Positions 1 to 5,169 of a stretch of DNA of 5,252 nucleotides are shown here, piece by piece (positions within the stretch are counted from its first letter, which is position 1; every line of letters begins with the position of its first letter). Below the pieces are notes generated by a model, which was not told where the DNA came from, ran no database searches, and was given only the letters and a program-made list of their open reading frames with translations. Source of the stretch: Ilumatobacteraceae bacterium (GTDB lineage Bacteria > Actinomycetota > Acidimicrobiia > Acidimicrobiales > Ilumatobacteraceae); NCBI GenBank assembly GCA_016650435.1, contig JAENVT010000201.1, forward strand, positions 1 to 5,252, read 5' to 3'. A program made the translations under genes and the position numbers.

Positions 1-159
1 AACGATAAGCAGGGTCGGCACGGCGGTGCTCTGCAGGAACACGTCCCAGCGGAAGTCCTCATCATCGCGTTGCACGGAGCGCCGGATCAGGCCGAGGTGG
101 GCCACCCGGGCGTGGATCTCGGCAAGGTCAGCCTTCAGACCGTCGCCCTTGGTCCAATG
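1..159 (-). pseudogene. Partial coding stretch running off the left edge, unrecognised
   Basis: A minus-strand frame is open from 159 to the window edge and continues beyond it. It reads about 53 residues, including 'ADLAEIHARVAHLGLIRRSV' and then 'RWDVFLQSTAVPTLLIV'. Third codon positions are overwhelmingly G or C, as in a real gene of a GC-rich genome. No ATG exists; the first usable start is GTG at 103-105, which would remove the charged helix before it. An in-frame TGA lies at 160-162. I do not recognise the family. It is either a gene starting at GTG 105 or the interior of a gene whose 5' end has been lost. The coding character extends upstream of GTG 105, which favours a 5'-truncated gene. 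Confidence 0.4.
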
Positions 160-184
160 TCAGCCCGGCACATAGTCGCGCGCA

Positions 185-355
185 GTGATCGTGTCACAGC
201 TCGATGACATGGTGGACCACATCCGCTACGAGATCGTGAAGCTGATCAACTTCCTCGGCATCGGCAACAAGTGGCTTGAGCAGATCGAGGGACTGCCCGC
301 AGGATGGGGCACGTTCGCAAGTGAGAGCATGCTGGAGGCGGCGCTGACCGCCCCC
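185..355 (+). pseudogene. Orphan N-terminal gene fragment, unrecognised
   Basis: From GTG 185 the plus strand reads a plausible alpha-helical protein start, including 'DDMVDHIRYEIVKLINFLGI' and, further on, 'WLEQIEGLPAGWGTF' and 'SMLEAAL'. Codon third positions are nearly all G or C until about 350. Beyond that the frame stays open to 583 only as the antisense of the diguanylate cyclase, so the remaining translation is not credible. The real gene therefore seems cut off where the cyclase gene ends (365). No clear Shine-Dalgarno precedes GTG 185, and an in-frame TAG at 173-175 limits the 5' side. It starts 25 bases from the minus-strand fragment, head to head. Family not recognised. It could also be a complete small gene whose 3' end extends into the cyclase. 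Confidence 0.35.
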
Positions 356-358
356 CGT

Positions 359-376
359 TGCCGCCTACCTGCGGCA
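359..376. repeat. 6-bp inverted repeat over the cyclase stop codon
   Basis: TGCCGC (359-364) and GCGGCA (371-376) are perfect inverted repeats around a 6-base loop that contains the TAG stop of the minus-strand diguanylate cyclase. It could act as a short 3'-end hairpin for that transcript. There is no T-tract after it on the minus strand (the next bases are ACGGGGGG), so a classic intrinsic terminator is not supported. Confidence 0.3.
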
Positions 377-1666
377 GTGGTGGACGCCGGAGACCACGTC
401 GCTCTGCACGTTCTCGTGTGGAGCGTCTCGCACGGCGTAACGAGCCCGTTTCACTTCGTACATGGCGTCGTCGGCAGCGGCCAGCAGTTCATCGGCGTCG
501 TGCCCGACGGTCCGGGTGTCCGCGATGCCGATGCTGGCCGGGCAGTACACGGCTGCGGTGGGGGTGATTTCGATCGGCGTTGACAGGATGCGGTCGATGC
601 GCGAGATGAGATCGTTCGAGTCCGCGCCGTTCGGCTCGAAGACGATGACGAACTCGTCACCGCCGAGGCGGGCAACACAATCGGCGCGGCGCACCGTCGA
701 AAGCAACCGCCGAGCTGTCTCGCACAAGACGAGGTCGCCGACGTCGTGACCGTACGTGTCATTCACGCCCTTGAAGCCATCGAGGTCGAGAAAGGCGATT
801 GCCAGTGGTTGACCGTTGCGTTCCTTGCGCCCGAGCTCTGCGCTGAAAAGCTCGTAGAAGAGACGGCGGTTGGCCAACCCGGTCAGCGGATCGTGCAAAG
901 CGAGATCGGCGATGTTTGCTTGCAGGTGTCGCAGCTCTGTGACGTCGCGGCTGACACCTTGTAAACCACCAGGCAATATCGTGGTCTGTGTCTCACCGAC
1001 GACGATCGAGCCGTTGGCGTGACGAAACCGGAAATCAAAACGCTCGAGCACCTGCTCGCCGGCAATCGCTCGAGCGATGGCCAACCTGCCGACATCGTCG
1101 AGGATTTCGAGCATTCGCGTGAAGTCCCCGAGGAAGTACGAGGGCGAATACCCGAGGATCGCTTCGACCGACGGGCTCAGGTAGACGAAGTGTGGGAAAG
1201 GTTCGGACGCAAAGTGCCACACGACATCGGCGGAATTGTCGGCGAGATGGCGGAACCGAGCTTCGGATTCGGCCAGGTTCGACTCGGCGATATGGCGGCG
1301 GGTGACATCGCGGCCCACCGCGAGGATTTCGGCACCGTCGGGACCGGACACGTACCGATCTACCCACTCCACCCAAACGCCCGGCACGCTGAAGTCGGAC
1401 CGAGCGACGCAGTCGAGTACGACCGGGTTGTCGGGACCCAAAAGGGCGAGCTGTGACTTGAGGCCGGCCAGCCCGTCTTCGTTCAGGAACTGATCGAGCG
1501 ATCGGCCGACCACTTGAGCCGGCTCAAGGTTGTACGACGCTGCCCAGACGGCATTGCAGTACACGACGACGAGATCCGAAAGATGGTACCGAATCACCCG
1601 TTCCGGCAGGGCGTCAAGCATCGCAAAGGCGCCCATATCGGTCATCTCGCCGGTCAATGTCGTCAT
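365..1666 (-). CDS. PAS-PAS-GGDEF diguanylate cyclase
   Basis: The 433-residue protein should make the second messenger cyclic di-GMP from two GTP. Order: a first PAS-like domain (about 14-125, ending 'AVGRDVTRR'), a second PAS domain (about 133-245, with 'FRHLADNSADVVW', 'ILGYSP' and a closing 'GVSRDVTE'), then a GGDEF domain (about 252-412). Visible landmarks are 'DPLTGLANRR' (259-268), the metal/nucleotide region 'FLDLDGFKGVNDTYGH' (292-307), the intact active-site loop GGDEF (335-339), and an RxxD product-inhibition site (R326, D329) at the canonical five-residue distance before it. No membrane segment or signal peptide is seen, so it is probably a cytoplasmic sensor; the PAS ligand cannot be told. 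There is no EAL or HD-GYP partner. The start ATG has a strong ribosome site (AAGGAGGAG) 7 bases upstream. The 3' neighbour is only a fragment, so it is probably monocistronic. Catalytic activity is inferred from intact motifs. Confidence 0.95.
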   Translation of the reverse strand: MTTLTGEMTDMGAFAMLDALPERVIRYHLSDLVVVYCNAVWAASYNLEPAQVVGRSLDQFLNEDGLAGLKSQLALLGPDNPVVLDCVARSDFSVPGVWVEWVDRYVSGPDGAEILAVGRDVTRRHIAESNLAESEARFRHLADNSADVVWHFASEPFPHFVYLSPSVEAILGYSPSYFLGDFTRMLEILDDVGRLAIARAIAGEQVLERFDFRFRHANGSIVVGETQTTILPGGLQGVSRDVTELRHLQANIADLALHDPLTGLANRRLFYELFSAELGRKERNGQPLAIAFLDLDGFKGVNDTYGHDVGDLVLCETARRLLSTVRRADCVARLGGDEFVIVFEPNGADSNDLISRIDRILSTPIEITPTAAVYCPASIGIADTRTVGHDADELLAAADDAMYEVKRARYAVRDAPHENVQSDVVSGVHHCRR

Positions 1667-1673
1667 GCCGGAA

Positions 1674-1682
1674 CTCCTCCTT
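1674..1682 (-). promoter_or_regulatory. Strong Shine-Dalgarno of the diguanylate cyclase
   Basis: Read on the minus strand this is AAGGAGGAG, ending 7 bases before ATG 1666. It fixes the start against the in-frame internal ATGs at residues 8, 11 and 16. Confidence 0.8.
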
Positions 1683-1934
1683 GCGCGTCATTCGCCCGTC
1701 GACGACCAAGTTCCGCGCTGCCGACGCATGGCACTGGTCTCATCGCCGCCACGAAGCGACATTTCTTCATCTACTGACACATCGGCCGCGACTGGTCTGC
1801 GGAGAGGGCCAAAGGTCCCGACTGCAGTCCGGAAACGCGCTACCGAGACACTCAGTCTGATCCGCGTCACATATGCGCATCTGCGCCCGCGAGTCAGGCC
1901 GCTCGACCGAGGAGCAACCACACGCGTAGCAGAG

Positions 1935-1975
1935 GGGGCTGACTCCGAGTCGAACCTTCGACACCAACTAGCCCC
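1935..1975. repeat. Nested palindrome cluster
   Basis: GGGGCT (1935-1940) and AGCCCC (1970-1975) are perfect inverted repeats. Between them lie two further palindromes that share three bases: GACTC-C-GAGTC (1941-1951) and GTCGAA-CC-TTCGAC (1949-1962). The whole can fold as an outer 6-bp stem carrying an inner hairpin. It lies 52 bases beyond the stop of the minus-strand protease gene. Options are a terminator for that gene (no T-tract seen), a recombinase core site, or a regulator site for the downstream cyclase. Confidence 0.45.
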
Positions 1976-2011
1976 AGGTCAGAGTTCGGACACACTCGGA
2001 TAAATGGACCG

Positions 2012-2032
2012 TTGGTCACGAATTGGTCACGA
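2012..2032. repeat. Two tandem copies of TTGGTCACGA, 11-bp spacing
   Basis: Copies occupy 2012-2021 and 2023-2032, exactly one helical turn apart, so a protein could bind both on the same DNA face. The second copy overlaps the TGA stop of the protease gene (2027-2029). Closely spaced direct repeats near an integrase gene often are arm-type recombinase sites in integrative elements; that role here is inference. An operator is the alternative. Confidence 0.5.
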
Positions 2033-2662
2033 GAGTGCGGAAGTCACGGCCTCGATCGGTGTTGCGACGACAATGCCGCTGTTCGCTGAGACGTTCCATC
2101 CCTCCGGTTGTTCGATTTCTTCCGGCAAGAAGCCGGACACCACGCCGATGACCTGTAACGGCAGATCCCGTTCTCCGGGGAGTAGCACGACCGGACCACC
2201 CGAGAAGCCGGGGTTGTTGAAGCCATCAAGTAGGAGAACTTTACGTTCGGGTTCAGGACCGGACAATGTGCCGGATACGACGCACCCCTTTACGAGCGGA
2301 AACCTCGCATCACCACCGATACTCATTCCCACGCCGTGTGGAAACCCGACGAAGTACGCACGCTGACCAAAGATCATTCCATCGCTGGTGGCAGGTAACG
2401 GCAGATCCGGCGGGGTAATCGGTTCCGGAAGTAGCGCCACAACCACGTCAGCGTCGGGCGAAGCGACTTTGAGTGGCTCGAGATGAAGGTCGTATCTCCG
2501 GGAGCGATACACGATCCGCACATGAATGATGTCCGCCTTCGGAAATAGGTGCCGTGCAGACACGAGGTACTGACCACGCGGACCGTCAATCGTAAAGCCC
2601 GTGCCCGAGTTGATATCCGATCCAACTTCGACGACTCGTTCCCACACGTTGGCGGTTATCAC
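2027..2662 (-). CDS. Trypsin-like serine protease, no signal peptide
   Basis: A 211-residue chymotrypsin-fold peptidase (Trypsin_2-like). The triad is recognisable: His38 in 'VSARHLF', Asp72 in 'SPDADVVVALL', and Ser154 in 'NNPGFSGGPVVL' (GFSGGP). The closing 'NSGIVVATPIEAV' is the strand often seen near the end of this fold. There is no signal peptide, membrane segment or PDZ domain, so it is probably cytoplasmic, unlike HtrA-type exported relatives. The start is GTG 2662; an in-frame TGA a few codons upstream limits alternatives. No Shine-Dalgarno is visible, and a small hairpin (2665-2677) sits where one would be. It lies 53 bases downstream of the recombinase remnant on the same strand and could be its co-transcribed cargo. 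The substrate is unknown. Protease identity is firm; the biological role is open. Confidence 0.88.
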   Translation of the reverse strand: MITANVWERVVEVGSDINSGTGFTIDGPRGQYLVSARHLFPKADIIHVRIVYRSRRYDLHLEPLKVASPDADVVVALLPEPITPPDLPLPATSDGMIFGQRAYFVGFPHGVGMSIGGDARFPLVKGCVVSGTLSGPEPERKVLLLDGFNNPGFSGGPVVLLPGERDLPLQVIGVVSGFLPEEIEQPEGWNVSANSGIVVATPIEAVTSALS

Positions 2663-2664
2663 TG

Positions 2665-2677
2665 CGCCATTTTGGCG
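2665..2677 (-). repeat. Small hairpin just before the protease start
   Basis: CGCCA (2665-2669) and TGGCG (2673-2677) form a perfect 5-bp stem with a 3-base loop, ending two bases before GTG 2662. Read on the minus strand, an ATG at 2668-2670 opens a three-codon frame whose TGA overlaps the GTG of the protease gene. The hairpin may restrain translation or mark the end of the recombinase transcript. Confidence 0.35.
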
Positions 2678-2715
2678 TCAACGTTACACCGTTCCTCCGA
2701 CTCAGCGAAGCTATC

Positions 2716-3141
2716 TCAAACGCCGAAGATCAGGCCCGCAACCGTTTCGGCCGCCTCGCGTTGCATTCCGACCGACACATGCGAGTACCTGTTGAGGGTG
2801 ACGCCGATCGTCGAGTGTGCTAGGCGTTCTTGCACAACCTTCGGATGCACGCCACCGCGCAACGCGAGTGTTGCCCAAGTGTGCCGCAGACCGTGCAGCG
2901 TGATCCGCTGCAGCTTCCACTTAGCCACTCGACGATCGAACTCCGTCGAAACGCGCTCCGGGTGATATGGCCGACCATCGGGAAGGCAGAACACGAAGCC
3001 GCGATCAGTGAAACCGGCACCCATTAGTAAACGCTCCTCGACCTGGCTGCGGCGGTGCTCGCGCAACGCTGCGACGGTCACGTTGTCGAGCTCGATCCCG
3101 CGAACGCCGGCGTCGTGGGGCCAGGTGCGCAAGGTGCTCAA
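2716..3141 (-). pseudogene. 5'-truncated tyrosine recombinase (phage-type integrase)
   Basis: Only the C-terminal catalytic part of a tyrosine site-specific recombinase is present: 141 residues from TTG 3141, against roughly 350-450 for full integrases. Visible catalytic residues are His83 and Arg86 in 'HGLRHTWATLALRGGVHPK', His109 in 'ERLAHSTIG', and the nucleophile Tyr119 in 'LNRYSH'. The first catalytic Arg, the beta-hairpin Lys and the whole DNA-binding N-terminus are absent. Family likeness begins at about residue 11 ('AGVRGIELD'); the preceding residues do not fit, so the break is near 3110-3118. No missing part is found in other frames upstream. TTG 3141 has no clear ribosome site. Alone it cannot recombine. 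It precedes the protease gene and suggests a decayed integrative element or prophage. Confidence 0.85.
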
Positions 3142-3166
3142 CGAGCTGCAGGCGATCGTCGGGTGA
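3113..3166 (+). pseudogene. Orphan 3' end of an unknown plus-strand gene
   Basis: From about 3116 the plus strand reads 'WGQVRKVLNELQAIVG' followed by TGA (3164-3166). It is an amphipathic helix with G or C in almost every third position. Integrase likeness on the opposite strand stops at almost the same point, so this looks like the tail of another gene joined there. It is short, so chance is possible. No family is recognised. Confidence 0.35.
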
Positions 3167-3186
3167 CGTAAGTGCCGGTCCGGCGG

Positions 3187-3218
3187 TGCGCTGAGGCGCA
3201 GGGCGTTGTTTTGACGCC
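3187..3218. repeat. Two adjacent small hairpins
   Basis: TGCGC/GCGCA (3187-3191 and 3196-3200, 4-base loop) is followed directly by GGCGT/ACGCC (3202-3206 and 3214-3218, 7-base loop containing TTTT). They lie between the orphan gene end at 3166 and the small gene at 3236. They may be a leftover terminator of the former or an operator region for the latter. Confidence 0.35.
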
Positions 3219-3223
3219 GGGCT

Positions 3224-3229
3224 TACGCT
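3224..3229 (+). promoter_or_regulatory. Possible -10 element (TACGCT) for a leaderless start
   Basis: TACGCT fits the actinobacterial TAnnnT -10 pattern and sits 6 bases before GTG 3236, the spacing typical of leaderless transcripts. No -35 element is obvious. Confidence 0.35.
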
Positions 3230-3235
3230 CACAGC

Positions 3236-3463
3236 GTGGAGAAGATCGAAATGCGGACCGTTCTCCCCGAGGTAGAACAGGATGCGCTCGAGGTATGGGT
3301 CAATGAACACGGCGCCGAGTTCGACAGCGTCGCTGTCTACAAGGAAGGGCTCACCATGTACCGCGTCGGTGTTTCGGCGACGACCGTCGGACACCACCCT
3401 GGCCGCATCACCGATGCCTTGGCCGAGGCGCTCGCGTCGATCCTTAGGGCTGAGAGCGACTAG
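3236..3463 (+). CDS. Small unrecognised protein, 75 aa
   Basis: I do not recognise this protein. It is acidic, with an N-terminal half containing 'EVWVNEHGAEFDSVAVYKEG', a beta-like stretch ('MYRVGVSATTVG') and a C-terminal helix 'ITDALAEALASIL'. There is no signal peptide, membrane segment or cysteine. Third positions are strongly G/C, so it is a true gene. Two starts are possible: GTG 3236, leaderless behind TACGCT (3224-3229), or ATG 3251 (70 aa), with GGAGAAG (3238-3244) as ribosome site 6 bases before it. I keep the longer form without strong preference. It stands alone, facing away from the recombinase remnant, with no gene close behind it. Confidence 0.65.
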   Translation: MEKIEMRTVLPEVEQDALEVWVNEHGAEFDSVAVYKEGLTMYRVGVSATTVGHHPGRITDALAEALASILRAESD

Positions 3464-4057
3464 TACTGGCCCTTGACTAGCGGTACTACGATTCTCGCCA
3501 AAGGCGCATGCGGTCGCGGCCGCGTCCTAAAGCGCCCAGGTGGCCAGTCCGGACCGAGCGCCGGCGCACCGCACCCGCATCTCGAGCCGAGCCAGCAGTC
3601 ACGAGATCACGGACTAGCGACTGTGTCTCGGGGCTGCTTCCCGGCAGCTCCGTCTAGTGAACCGTACGCCGCTCGGGCTGCGATTACTAGGGAAGCGCGA
3701 CCCGCGCTCAAGTTGACCGGCGCGCCGGAGCTCCCGATGCCGGAAGCCTTGTGAGGTGACAGGTGGCTTATCGAGGGGTCTAACGCATCCAGTTTCTGAA
3801 CCATCGCGCCCGACGGCGACGGTCCAGATAGACACACAAATCATCGGCGAACTGGCGAGAACCTCTAGATCGGGGGGGCTCTCACCCGCTCCGTGGTCTA
3901 CCGGCACAACGCTCACACTCATCTCAGCAAGTGGGCGAAGTACACCGAGGAGGCTGCCAGTCCCATAACCATCCTCATGCGGCTTGAGACGCGATGATGA
4001 CCGGTGTCTGGATCGCCACGACGTCGGGTATAGACGGTGGCAACGATGGGGTAACGA
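3464..4057. other. Long region without a complete gene
   Basis: About 590 bases. Open frames on both strands here have arginine/proline/serine-rich shadow composition and no family likeness. The only protein-like stretch is the short orphan end at 3869-3997. Directly after the stop at 3463 there is a loose repeat (GACTAG twice, 17 bases apart, each followed by GTACT). No promoter or terminator could be assigned with confidence. Confidence 0.5.
3869..3997 (+). pseudogene. Orphan C-terminal gene fragment, unrecognised
   Basis: The plus frame from 3869 to TGA 3995-3997 reads a protein-like tail with 'VVYRHNAHTHLSKWAKY' and 'ASPITILMRLETR'. G/C third positions predominate. It has no upstream coding: the frame closes at TAG 3866-3868, and a run of seven G (3872-3878) sits at its 5' edge, as at a junction or slippage site. 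It may be the 3' end of a lost gene or a 34-residue peptide starting at GTG 3893. No ribosome site is seen. The family is not recognised. Confidence 0.3.
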
Positions 4058-4360
4058 ATGATGACAAACGATCAGTTCGAGGACCACCGCATTCGGATGT
4101 TGAACGAGCCCAGATACGCAGCCGGTTTCCGTCAAGGACTTGCGAGCACGACACCTTGGCTCTGCACCGCCTCGCGGGACCGGGTCGCATGGGCCGACGG
4201 CTGGCACGATGGCGTCGCGGAAGCCAAACAGAATGGCGAAAGGATCGCAAACTGGATGATCGAGGGCAGGTGCAAAACGCGATCGCGGTGCAACGTGTTA
4301 CCTGTAAGCGACGCTGCTGATAGCCAGCACCATAGTTGTGCTCGAAGGGAGGCGGCGTGA
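4058..4360 (+). CDS. Ribosome modulation factor (Rmf)-like small protein
   Basis: A 100-residue basic protein. Residues 20-52 match the Rmf pattern: G23-x3-G27, eight residues, C36, then R42-x2-W45-x2-G48-W49. E. coli Rmf has the same G-x3-G-x8-C spacing and the same R-x2-W-x2-GW end, with a linker two residues longer. Rmf binds 70S ribosomes and drives 100S dimer formation in stationary phase; CrpP and phage or plasmid proteins share this small fold. The usual CPY after the conserved Cys is CTA here. The C-terminus (71-100) is an extra low-complexity tail. Start ATG 4058 (or 4061) follows a weak GATGGGG site. Its TGA overlaps the GTG of the next gene, so the two are probably one translation unit. 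Rmf is typical of Gammaproteobacteria, so an actinobacterial copy suggests phage or mobile origin. Family likeness is moderate; function is inferred only. Confidence 0.6.
   Translation: MMTNDQFEDHRIRMLNEPRYAAGFRQGLASTTPWLCTASRDRVAWADGWHDGVAEAKQNGERIANWMIEGRCKTRSRCNVLPVSDAADSQHHSCARREAA
4345..4352 (+). promoter_or_regulatory. Shine-Dalgarno deciding the start at GTG 4357
   Basis: AAGGGAGG ends 4 bases before GTG 4357. An in-frame GTG at 4336 would extend the protein by seven residues but has no ribosome site, so 4357 is the better start. The site lies inside the 3' end of the Rmf-like gene. Confidence 0.55.
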
Positions 4361-4566
4361 TCGGTCCCGCAGGTGTTCGTGGTTGTGCAGACCGCCTCGA
4401 ATGGATTGTTGAGGCGGGCAGCATCGGCTGGCCGTTTTACCTGGCGGTAGATGGCGGGTGGTCGCCAACGCTCGGTCCGCACACTGCAAGGTTCGTCGAT
4501 CGACACACTGCCGAGGCGGCACAGCCCGACAGTGTGAAGAGCTGGGCGGCGCGACGGACTGACTAA
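4357..4566 (+). CDS. Small phage-type hypothetical protein, 69 aa
   Basis: Not recognised as a named family. Residues include 'WPFYLAVDGGWSPTLGPHTA', then 'RFVDRHTAEAA'. This layout (a short strand, GGW, about seven residues, then A-x-RF and an AEAA helix) is seen in many small hypothetical proteins of actinobacterial phages; that is recollection of a pattern, not a database match. GTG 4357 overlaps the TGA of the Rmf-like gene by GTGA, a common sign of translational coupling, and is preceded by AAGGGAGG. No signal peptide or membrane segment. The next gene is tail to tail, 66 bases away. Confidence 0.6.
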   Translation: MIGPAGVRGCADRLEWIVEAGSIGWPFYLAVDGGWSPTLGPHTARFVDRHTAEAAQPDSVKSWAARRTD

Positions 4567-4632
4567 CGCGACAAAGCCTCTCGAGGTGCGGAATGACCTG
4601 CGGGTGCGACGTCTGCAATTTCGGAAGAGCGT

Positions 4633-5055
4633 CTACGGGTGACCGGAAGTCTCACAGGGAATTCCATCGCCGTCTTGATCGAGATGCGCGACATCGCCGT
4701 AGTAGGGGAAGTATGTCTGGTAGTACGCGTTCGCCTCTGCCCAGGTGGCGAAGTTGTCGCAGTTCCTCGTGTCGCAGGGGTTCGGTGGCGGCTGAGTGGG
4801 AGGAGTAGTTGGTGGCCCCGGCGGCACGGTGGGCGGCGCGGGTGGCGGTGGCGCTACCGGATCGGCCGGGCATGAACCGCCGGTCGCAGGGGCGGGTCCG
4901 GTCAGGTAGCCGGCGACGTCGACGATGAGATGTGTCGCTCCGAGGCTGTACAGGCACAGCGATCCGCCACTTCCCAGCCGGGCGATCACAGCGTTCGGCA
5001 CGGTTTGCCCGACGAGATGCACGAACGATGAACGACCCGCCTTTGAACGGCGCAT
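4633..5055 (-). CDS. Excalibur-domain surface protein, apparently 5'-truncated
   Basis: The 140-residue frame starts inside a domain. Residues 17-53 ('QTVPNAVIARLGSGG', 'HLIVDVAGYLTG') are the end of a beta-rich repeat common in secreted acidimicrobial proteins. A proline/threonine-rich linker follows (63-93), then an Excalibur domain (about 94-136) with Cys94/Cys99 and the calcium-loop signature D126-x-D128-x-D130-G-I-P-C134-E135. Such proteins are normally exported and bind calcium at the cell surface. Here there is no signal peptide, and a TGA sits one codon upstream of ATG 5055, so the N-terminal export signal and preceding repeats are missing. A frameshift is possible: another frame upstream reads 'VSPDVYVNDAPFKGG', but no clear repeat continues there. 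No ribosome site is seen. Domain identity is firm; whether this frame is expressed is doubtful. Confidence 0.75.
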   Translation of the reverse strand: MRRSKAGRSSFVHLVGQTVPNAVIARLGSGGSLCLYSLGATHLIVDVAGYLTGPAPATGGSCPADPVAPPPPAPPTVPPGPPTTPPTQPPPNPCDTRNCDNFATWAEANAYYQTYFPYYGDVAHLDQDGDGIPCETSGHP

Positions 5056-5119
5056 CGTTCACGTAAACATCCGGTGAGACCGTCCGAGCATGAGTCGGTA
5101 GTCAGTCAAAAGGCTGGGA

Positions 5120-5148
5120 CCGGCGCGCCGTCTCATGTGCCGGCGCGC
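5120..5148. repeat. CCGGCGCGC repeat, both direct and inverted
   Basis: CCGGCGCGC occurs at 5120-5128 and 5140-5148, 20 bases apart. Because the unit is partly palindromic, GCGCGCCG (5123-5130) and CGGCGCGC (5141-5148) also make a perfect 8-bp inverted repeat around a 10-base spacer (TCTCATGTGC). It could be a hairpin or a dimer-binding site upstream of the Excalibur gene. Confidence 0.5.
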
Positions 5149-5169
5149 AATCGCTCGACTGGTGCAGTC

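Larger units (their letters stand above)
1667..2026. other. Intergenic region between cyclase start and protease stop
   Basis: About 360 bases with no credible gene; the open frames here have poor composition and no family likeness. It should hold the cyclase promoter near its low end, but I see no convincing -35/-10 pair. The high end holds the palindrome cluster (1935-1975) and the tandem repeat (2012-2032), listed separately. Confidence 0.5.

Noticed and set aside
365..583. Plus-strand continuation of the 185-start frame
   Set aside because: It is antisense to the well-supported GGDEF coding region, and its translation loses protein-like character after about 355.
1935..1990. Reverse-strand tRNA 3' half, because of a T-loop-like GGTTCGACTC on the minus strand
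   Set aside because: The bases either side of the TTCGACT loop do not pair as a T-stem, and no anticodon arm or matching acceptor stem could be found.
2004..2366. 120-residue plus-strand open frame
   Set aside because: It is antisense to the trypsin-like protease, whose catalytic motifs are clear on the minus strand.
3005..3397. 130-residue minus-strand frame as the missing integrase N-terminus
   Set aside because: Its sequence has no recombinase features, and it is antisense to the small gene at 3236-3463.
3473..3754. 93-residue plus-strand open frame
   Set aside because: Low-complexity composition, no ribosome site and no family likeness; probably a chance frame in GC-rich DNA.
3614..4207. 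197-residue minus-strand open frame
   Set aside because: Its composition is arginine/serine/proline-rich with no recognisable motif, and it overlaps the better supported Rmf-like gene.
3994..4320. 108-residue plus-strand open frame starting ATGATG
   Set aside because: It overlaps most of the Rmf-like gene in another frame, and its second half is shadow-like.
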